From positions 62,001 to 126,000 of the forward strand of contig JAWZYV010012385.1 of assembly GCA_038373885.1 (NCBI GenBank): a stretch of DNA of 64,000 nucleotides, written 5' to 3'. This document shows, one piece after another, positions 48,158-57,238 of the stretch. Source of the DNA: Cheiracanthium punctorium. Taxonomy: Eukaryota > Arthropoda > Arachnida > Araneae > Cheiracanthiidae. The notes under the pieces were generated by a model. It ran no database searches. It was not told the origin of the DNA and was given only the letters and a program-made list of their open reading frames with translations. The position numbers and the translations under genes were made by a program. The first letter of the stretch is position 1. Each line of letters begins with the position of its first letter.

Positions 48158-48778
48158 AATAATAATGTACACACACACACACACGCGTTATAGATATTGT
48201 CTTGTTTATTTTATCGGTCTATATCTATTTCTTACTTATTTAATTTTTTTTTATTATTTAATGTTTAAATATTCTTGCATATTTTAGCACTTTATTTTAT
48301 GTACTTTTCAACTTACTGCCCTGTTTTTGCTATTTCCTAATGTCAGTTTACCTTTTACATTTTTACTTCAAACATTTCTGCATGGCAGAACTTATGAATT
48401 AATTTTAAGTAACCTTTTTTTTTGTTTTTCGTTGCTCTATTATTCAGAAACTGAATTGACAAAAAATATTTTACAAATAAAAATATACGAGTAAAATTTT
48501 ATATTTTATCTTTTTTTTTAAAGAATAAACAGCTGTTGCCATGAATTTATTTTCCTTTGCTTTAATATGATTAGTGCTGATGCGCTATACCGTAAACTAC
48601 AGGACGTAGCGTTATTTAAAAAACATAATTTTCGTGGTACTATTTTCTAAAGGCACCTGCAAACTGTTTATGACATTTATAATTTGGTATGAAACATTGG
48701 TCAAATTAATAAAAATGATGATCAAGAATCCATCCTACTAAGTTAAAAAGCAGAAATGATTCATCACATAAATTTAAA
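48158..48778. other. AT-rich spacer
   Basis: Starts with a short (CA)n run (48170-48184). No gene recognised. An 'aataaa'-like signal occurs near 48475 but is unremarkable in such AT-rich DNA. Confidence 0.5.
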
Positions 48779-48779
48779 G

Positions 48780-48985
48780 AGCCCACCATGGCCGAGTGGA
48801 TAAGGCCATGGTATACGTAGTAGATATCTGAAGTGGAAGTATCCCGGTTCTGGCATACCGCGCGACTGTCTATCAAACGATCTGGAGATCTGATCGTTTT
48901 TTTCCAGATGTAACGTGAATGTGTGTTAGAATGTCTTAAAAAGTCCTCCCACCGTAGGCAGATGCCTCTTGCAGATAGATGCAGG
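48780..48985 (+). repeat. tRNA-derived SINE of the Leu/Ser-like type (plus)
   Basis: The head 'ccaccatggccgagtggata' (A-box-like, 48783-48802), with a long variable region and a B-box-like 'cccggttctggcat' (48843-48856), resembles a class II (Leu/Ser) tRNA. The body ends 'gtcctcccaccgtagg..gat'. A relative sits inverted at 5484-5607. Confidence 0.65.
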
Positions 48986-49124
48986 CTAGCGATAACACAA
49001 AAGAACACCAAAAACAACACATCTAAAAAATAAACTTGTCTTCAAAAAATCGACAGAAATATCATTCCTTAAAACTTTTGAGTTGCTACTATTTGATCAA
49101 CCTGCAAAAGAAGATTTGATCCTG

Positions 49125-49385
49125 CAGGTAAGTTTACATGCAACAAGAGAGCTTCCGTTTCTCTCAAAACGGGCCAGTAAAATCTGCATGCCATGAAATA
49201 AGAACAGTTATTCTATATGAGTACAATCTGTTTTATCTCAGCCAAGCCCTCCGGGAAGATTATTTATTCGGATAGGAACTATCCATTTCAATGGAATCTG
49301 TGCTGTAGAATAAATTTGAAAATTATTGATTTTTATTTGATACTTGATTCCGTTTGCATTACTGGAGGTTGAATAAAGTTTTTTT
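49125..49385 (+). repeat. Unidentified conserved block, copy 5
   Basis: 'caggtaagtttacatgcaac', 'agagagcttcc', 'agtaaaatctgcatgccatg', 'aaataagaaca.ttatt', 'gccctccgggaagatt' and 'tttattcgg' follow the shared order. This copy carries a consensus-like splice donor CAG-GTAAGT at its start. The others have GGTACA or GGTATA there, and copy 4 lacks the GT. Confidence 0.65.
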
Positions 49386-49521
49386 TTTTTTTTTAAGTGA
49401 TGGATTTCTATCAGTTTCATCAAGTTACAATACGATGATTAGAAAAAAAAACTTTTTAAAATAACTCTTTGCAGAAATAAAACAGCAGATGAAGGATATA
49501 AAAGTATAAATAAATGCTAAA

Positions 49522-49726
49522 ATGCTCTCCGGATTGTGCAGTGGTTAAAGACTTATTCAACAAGACCACGGGTCTGGGTTCGACTGCTTCACTGTAATTT
49601 CGTCCGTCGCCTTATAGGAGGCAACGCTGGTCCACCTATCAGGTGCCTATAGAACAAAGGGACCAGTAATTCCGGCCTTCGTATTGGCGAATTCCTATAA
49701 GCGGCAATTGAACGCCCTTAGAAAAA
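49522..49726 (+). repeat. tRNA-derived SINE with target duplication
   Basis: 205 bp between direct repeats aaatgctaaa (49512-49521 and 49727-49736). The A-box-like region is 'gtgcagtggttaaagact' and the B-box is 'gggttcgactgc' (about 49576-49587). The body is G/C-rich and ends in a short A run. It is the cleanest tRNA-type SINE insertion in the window. Confidence 0.8.
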
Positions 49727-49736
49727 AAATGCTAAA

Positions 49737-50505
49737 GGTATATATCTCATAAACATGCGAATGAAGTCGAAAATATTTATTGTGCGTTTTCTCGTTTTAG
49801 ATATTGAATGATACTTTAAATAAATTTAATGACGTAAGATCTTGGTACTTTCGATAAATGAAGATGTTATTATGTTGTAAATGCTAGCAGATTTTGTAAA
49901 ATATTAAAATTGCTAATGCTCTGAATATCATTCATATTGGTACCACATACGCTAGCGTTTTATATAAGTATATTGAACTTTCCAGAATGCTTAATATCGC
50001 AATATCAACATTAGGCTGTATTGTCAAAAATCTGCATAAAATAAATGAACTGAGAAAGGATAAAACAAACAGTGCTACAGTTGGCAAATATTCAGGCGAT
50101 TGCATCAAAACTTCTAACTCTTTGAGTGCTAACCAGAAATGCATTTATAATGAATTATTTTTTTTCTTTAAGGGAAAAAATCAATCTCTTATGAGGGAAA
50201 ATATTAGTCCCTCTATTCTAAAAAAAAGTAAAGGCCGCTGTCGCCACCACAGCTGTCAAGAGCTTGTTCGGCTATCTTTTTCTAAACCGCGGGGATTTGA
50301 GTTTCGAATAAGGTGTCCACGGATTCTGAAAATTCCGAGGAACCTGATAAGCTGACTTAAATTTCGAAAATTGAAATTATTTTAGATGATATTAATAAGA
50401 AACTGAAAAAATAAACACAATGGTTGCCAGATTTGGCATTAAATCATTCATTTCCTTGGAGAAAAGCAGTTCCAAGTATGTAGAATCGCGTGAAATTGGC
50501 AAACA
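49737..50505. other. Spacer with a possible Helitron fragment
   Basis: AT-rich. About 50345-50480 shares phrases with the inner part of Helitron copy C ('gaaattattttag', 'ggttgccagatttgg', 'aaatcattca'), so a fragment is likely. The 122-aa plus frame at 49987-50355 has no family motif. Confidence 0.4.
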
Positions 50506-50507
50506 TC

Positions 50508-50790
50508 CCTAATAGCACAGATGGTCACAAAACAGTCGCTGTAACGTCACAGAGGGTCACAACTGTCACAGGACTATCACAAACTAGTTGTGGTAAATAC
50601 TCCACTGTGTGGTCACTGCGACCCGTTCTTTGTGACCAGTCACCAGGTGACGTCACTGTGAAGTCACCCTGTGACTACTGTGTGATTGGTCACTAAGTGA
50701 TCGCTTTGTGAAGTCGCTGCGGGACTGATTTGTGACTGCTGGTTGTTGTGACGTCATAGTGACTGTTCTTTGCGACTTAGCAAACAAACT
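50508..50790 (+). repeat. GTCAC-rich repeat, copy 1
   Basis: Starts with CCTAATAGCACA and runs as a quasi-palindromic mass of 'gtcac', 'gtgac', 'tcgctgtaacgtcac' phrases. The inverted partner lies at about 56893-57238 and ends with the complement of the same 12 bases. The other boundary is not sharp. Probably the end of a DNA transposon or a short-repeat MITE, superfamily unknown. Confidence 0.5.
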
Positions 50791-51002
50791 TATTTGTAAT
50801 CACATTTTTTCTAAGGGATACCTTATTTCAAATATTTAATGACCGGGCCAGCACTATTTGGCAGTAATGGGCCTGTATATATTTCGTAGTGTTGGCATAA
50901 AATTTCGTTATTTTAATTAAATAATATTGTTTCACATTCATACGGTGTAGAAGTGTTAGGGCATATAAGTTCCGGGCACACAAAGGCAGTGTGACTGCAA
51001 AG

Positions 51003-51033
<31 letters not shown>

Positions 51034-51217
51034 GGAGAGAAGTTCATATTATGCCTTCAAATATTTTAGTACTAAAAACTAAAATAATACAAACGAGTTC
51101 AGTATGCAAAAAAATGTTTACTACACAGACAGTGGAACCTCCACTCTGTATATGACAGTAAATAGCCCCCACTTTGTAATGAATTATGAATTTTAATCTT
51201 AACATTTTTATAATTTA
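50791..51217. other. AT-rich spacer with a long T run
   Basis: A run of 26 T at 51003-51028, possibly the tail of a minus-strand retroposon, though no body was recognised. Nothing else was seen. Confidence 0.5.
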
Positions 51218-52950
51218 CTAGCTGAAGTACCCGTCCTTGACGGGTTAGTGAATGCAAATTCCCAAAAAGCAAGAACTTTCGTCAGCATTGTAGGAGAACA
51301 CAGAATGGATGTAGGATGTTGCCAAAGTAAAGAAAGCGAAGTTATACTTTTTATGTATCGTTAAACTATTACAGGTTAGAGAGTAACTAAGTAATATCAT
51401 TTCATTCGCTTTAGTCGTAATTATGGGATGCGCGAACGAATATTTACACATATTGAAATAATTTTCGCAAAATCTAAAAATCTAATCAACATTTTTGAAA
51501 AATTGGAAGCCTAGAATTTAAGTTGAGTGACAACCTGTCATGTCACCCAATTTCATTTAATTCCCTGCAGTCTTTATTTCGTAATGCTGGAACAAAAATT
51601 TTAGCATGTTTAAACGATTTTCACAAATTCTCAAAATGTAATCAAAATATTTTAAAAATTCTCTCAACACCTATAAATTAAGATTAGCAACTACCTATCA
51701 TATCACCAAATTTCGTATTAGTCGTTATTAGGCGATGGTTGAAGAAATATAACCGCATTTTGGGAGAATTTTCACAAAATCTAATAAAAACGATTAAAAA
51801 ATTGGATACCTATACTTTATGTTGAGCAACAACATATCGTGTGACCAAATTTCATGTCATTCGCTTTAGTCGTTATTACGTAATGCGTGAACAAAAATTC
51901 ACTCAGTTTGAAACGATTTTCGCAAAATCCCAAAATCTGATCGGTTTTTTTTTTAGATGCTTATAGTTTAAGCTGACCGCCTATCATTTCACCAAATACC
52001 ATTTTTTCACCTTTACAGTTATAACGTGATGTGCGAACACAAATTTACGCAGCTTGAAACAATTTTCGCAAAATCTCAAAATCTAATCAAGATTTTTTTA
52101 AAAATTCGACGCCTATGTTTTAAGTTGAGTGACCACCTATCATGACATCTAATTTCATATCATTCGCTTCAGTCGTTTTTACGTGATGCTTGAACACAAA
52201 TTTACGCAGTTTGAAAGGATTTTCGTAAAATCTCCAAATCCAATCAAGATTTTTTAAAAAATCTTCGCCTATGTTTTAAGTTGAGTGACTACCCATCATG
52301 ACACCCAATTTCATATTATTCGCTTAAGTCGTTTTTACGTGATGCTTGAACACAAATTTACGCAGTTTGAAACGATTTTCGCAAAATCTGAAAATCTAAT
52401 CAAGATTTTTTAAAAATTCGAGGCCTATGTTTTAAGTTGAGTGACCACCTATCATGACACCCAATTTCATATCATTCGCTTCAGCCGTTGTTGTTGTTGT
52501 TGTTGTTGCTAATGCCCTCTTGCAACCGCGTTGCGGTGACAGATCCCCCTATATAGGCAGGCGATGGGCCGAAGGAGCGGCTTCCATTTCAATGAGCCCC
52601 AGTGGGAGGAAGTCCGTCTTAGCTCGGCGTCCCGTAATTTTGAACCAATTCCAGAGGAGGGACCAACCCCCTGAAATCGGCACCCCCAGAGGTATCGTTT
52701 AACAACTTGGAGGACTTTGGAGCCACGACGGATTTTAAGTGCACCAGCTCCTATTAGCGTACACGGTTCCACAGCGGACGGGCCGAGAGGGGGAAGACCC
52801 TCCCAAGCACTGGCCAAGCCGGATGCTGCTTCACTTGCCGTGTTCTTAAGGGAACGGAGTTTAGCGCCCAGAGCTTCAGCCGTTTTTACGTGATTCTTAA
52901 ACAAAAAAAGCGTCACGGACAGAATGACAGAAAGATAGGATGACAGCCCA
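51218..52950 (-). mobile_element. Helitron 3' end with a tandem array of about 150-bp units
   Basis: On the minus strand the hairpin CCCGTCAAGGACGGG, then TACTTCAG-CTAG, ends at 51218, followed by T. To the right is an array of about eight units of 146-157 bp (about 51390-52900), each with 'attcgctt.agtcgttttta', 'tgaacacaaattta', 'acgattttcgcaaaatct' and 'ttaagttgagtgac'. The array is interrupted at 52490 by a SINE. The Helitron 5' end was not located, so the right boundary is approximate. Confidence 0.65.
52490..52872 (-). mobile_element. 5S-rRNA-derived SINE (SINE3 type)
   Basis: It is flanked by a 12-bp duplication GCTTCAGCCGTT (52478-52489 and 52873-52884) that splits one unit of the tandem array. 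The minus strand has an (AAC)n tail next to 52490. Its head (complement of 52792-52836) reads AAGTGAAGCAGCATCCGGCT then TGGCCAGTGCTTGGGAGGGT. This fits the 3' half of eukaryotic 5S rRNA (AAG.CAAGCA.C.TCGGGC.TGG..AGTACTTGGATGGGTGACC), which includes the internal pol III box C. The 149-aa minus frame over it is not a real gene. Confidence 0.75.
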
Positions 52951-52969
52951 AGTAGCAAGACTAATGGGT

Positions 52970-53282
52970 AAATAACTGGCCAATGATCGCTTCGATTGGC
53001 GTATAACCGTCAATATTCTAACGATGTCACAATATACCTGGCGCGATCTCGTGTTGCGATCTTTAAGTTTCTTCACCATAGCTAGCAATCGAAAAGAAAT
53101 CGGCGCGATCTCACGTTTCAATTTGAAACTTTCTCCCCAAAACAGATGCCGCGGAGTAATGGGTTCGACGCCAGCGAGCGATCGCAAATGTTCGGCAGAG
53201 GGCGCTGGCTTCGCAATGGCTCACTCCCTGGCTCCCCAGTTCCGCTCGACCCGATCCATGCCGAGTAATCAGTTCGCACGTG
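52970..53282 (+). promoter_or_regulatory. Possible CpG-rich promoter and first exon
   Basis: About 310 bp of clearly higher GC with many CpG, in a very AT-rich setting. CCAAT (about 52981) and its complement ATTGG (about 52994) lie at the left side. At the right, an ATG at 53216-53218 (context cgcaATGg) opens a frame of 22 codons up to the strong donor TG-GTGAGT (intron start 53283). An upstream ATG at 53024 is in the same frame. The peptide is not recognised. It could be a host first exon or a gene fragment captured by neighbouring Helitrons. No downstream exon was found. Confidence 0.3.
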
Positions 53283-53467
53283 GTGAGTAATTTTTAGTTT
53301 TAATTATTTATTTGAATTATTTGCATGCAGTTTTCTTTAATGTAAGTTACTTTGCTATTTAAGTTTTAAATGTTCTGTGAAATTCCTAAAAATCTTCGGT
53401 GACATGTTTGTTTTTAGCAAATTTCGTTCCAGTGCAATTGTAAAATTGACGTGTTTATATAAAAATA

Positions 53468-55544
53468 CTAGCTGAAGTACCCGTTCTTCGCACGGGAATG
53501 AATGGACTTTTTGATATTACGATTTGTGGGGATTACTATTTATTGTAATAAAGAGATATAGCAAAATGGATATCGCTTTATATTGTGTTCAATAACCATG
53601 AATACCGAATTTCAAGGCAATCGTTTGTACGGTGCAGAAGGCCATGCGGCGTAGCGCAATCTAGTGGAGAGTTTTAGCAAAACGGATACGGCGGCAATAT
53701 TCTTCGCATTCAGATATCGATGAATACGAAATTTCAGGACGATCGACTGGACAGCCCTGACGACGCGACATCTGGTGGCAAATTATATAGGAAAATGGAT
53801 AACGCCAAACCCATCCCCGTGTTCAAATATCTATGTATACCTATTTTCATAGCGATCAGTTGCACAGTCAAGAAGTGATACACTGCAGCGCGATCTAGTG
53901 GTTAATTAAAGTAATGATTTGCTACAGTGCCGTCAAGTGGCGAGTTATAGCAAAATGGATAACGCCAAAATATTCTCATTGTTCAAATAGCTATGTATAC
54001 TGATTTTCATAGCGACCGTTTGAATGGTCAAGAATTTGGCCTGCTGCAGCGTCATCTAGTGGCAAGTTAAAATAATAATGCATTACAGTGCCATCTAGTG
54101 GTGAGTAACATCAAAAGGAACACAGTTAGAATATATTCTTTGCTGAAATGTGTAAGTATAAGAAATTTTATGTCGATCGGTCGAATGGTATAGAAGTTGA
54201 TGTGTTGCAGCGCCATTTAGCGGCAAGTTACAGCAAAATTGGTACTGAAAAATATTCTCCGTGTTCTAATATCCGCGTGTACCAAATTTCATCTAAATCG
54301 GTTGGACGATATTCGCATAGTAAACGGCTAAACGGAATAGAATTCGACGTTCTGCTGCGCCACCTAGTGGCAAGTTAGAGGAAAACGGATAGCATAAAAA
54401 GCTTCTCAATGATAAAAGACTTAGGTGAACCAAATTTCATGGTGCAACGGTGCTGGAGTTTTTCAACCTCATACACACATACCAACATTCATTTTTATCT
54501 ATAACCAGTATCATTATATATCCCAGTCTCAAATAAAATCCAGTTTCAAATCTAAGCCTCGCCAAAGTGCCAACATACGCCATTTTGCAAGAGTTTTTTT
54601 CAGGAAATCATTCGAAGCATTGACTTAGCAGCAATCAATATGGGAAATGGTTCGGCCGCCAAAAAGTAAAGCACACATTTATTTGAAAAGGGGAAGCCCT
54701 TAATACAACCGAATTTTTTTAAATTATTAACTATAACGTATTTTATTCATCATTACTCCGATGTACTAAATGAGAAGATTTCAATTTTCTGAAATTTGGC
54801 GGAATTCCCCCAACTTAAATCAATGTACTCAATTGGCGAGAATTCTGAAGATAGATCGCTTGAAATCCCTTAATAACTGCATTATTTCTTCACGGATCAT
54901 TAAAATTTAACGCTGTATTCTAATAAAACCTTTGCACTTGCTTTCAAAAATCTATTTCCTTAAGCTCTCAATAAATTGCGCCAAGCCGAAAACTGTGCAA
55001 ACCGCTAGAACTCACTTTCTCAAAATCAGCATTTGAGCGATTTTATTTTTTCGCCAAACTAAAAAAAAATTACATATTAGCCTCGGAAATCTTCAATTCT
55101 TATTGTTTTGCGTATAAAACATTTCATTCCTGCACCGATTTCCCATGCACACGATATTATAATAAAAAATTAATAATCTTACAAATATAAACTAACAAAA
55201 AAAATCATTATTATTCTTTTATTTTTACTTTGTGAATTTAAAACATCTTATTCGGCAAAATCGCCACACATGGCAACCACGATCCTTATTTCACACTTTT
55301 TTCACTACAGGGGTTACAATTACGGAAAGGTTTTTGCATGGAGAACATAAAAAATCTCTTAAATTCCGGGAACGGGTGGACTTTCAAAGTTTTAAAGTGG
55401 ACTATGATTTATTCTATATTATTTTACATATCTGTGCAAAATTTCAGGCTGATAGGTCCATTTTTGTGGATTTGTATACAACTCAAATCCACAAATTGAC
55501 AAACAAACAAATAAACAAACAGAATTTCATTTTTATTTATAAGA
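53468..55544 (-). mobile_element. Non-autonomous Helitron, copy B (inverted relative to A)
   Basis: The minus strand starts TCTTATAAATAAAAATG at 55544 (preceded by A) and ends hairpin CCCGTGCGAAGAACGGG, TACTTCAG, CTAG at 53468 (followed by T). It matches copy A end to end, including the array of about 110-bp units (about 53520-54400) and the unique left part. It is 2077 bp against 2279 bp for A, mainly from fewer or shorter units. No replicase. Confidence 0.85.
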
Positions 55545-56892
55545 TATTAATTTTTTACACTTTTGCTAAACTTTTCCTGAAAAAATATTTAGAGACTTTT
55601 CTACGTTAAGCCCCATTTTAAAATCTACCGAATTAGGGTGCAGAAATATGTTAGAGAGTATTACACGAAGACCAGTCAGGGTTTTGCATGAGAGCTCAGC
55701 TCCTGTAGTCTTTTTTTCTTCAGAGAATTTTAGATTAAATTAAAAATTTTAACAGCCTACATAATTGCTTCTATTGACATTTTTTATTAAATTAAATATT
55801 GCAGGGGTAAAACAAAAGATTACTTAATTTTTAAATATAAATTAGGTAATTAATGCTCAAATTTACAATAAAACAAATTAGAGCTCCTGCAGCTATTTTG
55901 TTAGAAATTCAGCAATAAACCAGTATTTACATATTATTTCTTTCAATCTGTTTCGATTACTCTCGAATCAAATGTTCTATTTCACACCCTTTTACGAGCC
56001 TCCTTACGGGAAGCAAGAGGTCAATATATTCTACCCAGGGTCAACTTATATCTCACTGTTGCACGATAAGGCACCAAGAATTCGGACTGTTATCGCGGAT
56101 TTGGCTATATTAATTCAGATTATTTATACGAAGTACAAATGAATTTTTTATGCAGTTGAAAATTGGCGAGTGAGAGAGATTGTCGATTGAGTATAGTAAC
56201 CCATTCTTTTTTCTTTTGATGTTTCATTTCGTTTTGCAAATCTTGAAACGTTGAGCGGGGAGCCAGTTATGAAATATGCTTTTTAGGATACAGTTTTTAA
56301 GGTTGTTGTTGCAGACTTTCGAGAAGGTTATTGCTATAGACTAGTAAGATATCTCTGTTAGGAGCAATAATAATTATAATAAGATTTGCTTCTGCAGTGA
56401 TATCTTGCTGGTTATGGATAGTGAAAGTGGATTTCAAAGTTTTACAATTGGATTTTACATTTTTTAAACAGTCGGGAAAATATTACAGGTAAATTTTTCT
56501 TTTACTGTTTTTATGTTGCTAGCTGCATCAATCTATGGCTGCATTCATATCTTGTTACAGTTATTCGACTTCTTTGTGACTTAAAATGTAAGTATACATA
56601 TTAGTATTATGAAATGTTTGTTTTTACTGTTTTAATTCATCATTATCTGGAATTTTCTAGTTATGTTTATTTTGTCAACATGGGCCTGTTGACTCCTTAG
56701 GCAGATAGCCCTCGTGTAACCAATCTAAAAAGCATGTTTGACGCATAACTAAACTAGAATGTCCCACATTTTAATAACGTACAAAACTTAAAATACCGTT
56801 ATCACGAAATTTTAGGGACCTCAAACGCTTTCTCTTAAGTTGCTTTGAAAACTAATAATTGCTTGTCTTTCAAAATAGTCCCATACGAGTAA
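55545..56892. other. Spacer, nothing recognised
   Basis: AT-rich. About 55960-56100 is a little richer in GC with two overlapping open frames of 30-50 codons, but without splice sites or motifs that would support an exon. Confidence 0.45.
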
Positions 56893-57238
56893 TGTCGTGA
56901 CGAGGGTTGCGGTTGCGACACTTTTGTAATATCGGAGTCGCCATTGTGACCACTATGTACCGGCACATTTCAGTTGCAGTGTGATCGCGACTACGCTGCG
57001 ACGACGCATTGTAGTCACATCTGTGACTGCGACCGCTCTGTGTCGTCACTAAAGGGTCACAGCGGCAACCGTCGTCGCAGTTGTGACTACTCTGCGGGGT
57101 CGTATTGAAACGTCACCGTGGGCGGACATAGGGACTGTGGAGTGACTAAACGGCGGCGTCACAGCGACTCTTTGTGACTCTAATGTCACTGCTTCGCGTG
57201 GTCACTTTTTAGTCACGGGTGACAGTTGTGCTATTAGG
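56893..57238 (-). repeat. GTCAC-rich repeat, copy 2 (inverted)
   Basis: The minus strand starts CCTAATAGCACAACTGTCAC at 57238 and continues as gtcac/gtgac/gtcgc phrases to about 56893. It is strongly GC-richer than the surroundings. It faces copy 1 at 50508. Confidence 0.5.

Noticed and set aside
48780..48860. Possible functional tRNA-Leu/Ser gene
   Set aside because: A- and B-box-like motifs are present, but acceptor-stem pairing is absent and a SINE body follows. A relative exists at 5484-5607.
52509..52958. 149-aa minus-strand frame with balanced composition
   Set aside because: It is the translation of the 5S-derived SINE and its flanks, with a 12-bp target duplication around it. Not a gene.
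55232..55609. 125-aa plus-strand frame
   Set aside because: It covers the 5' end of Helitron copy B. The equivalent region of copy A (44644-45424) shows the same chance frames in the other sense.
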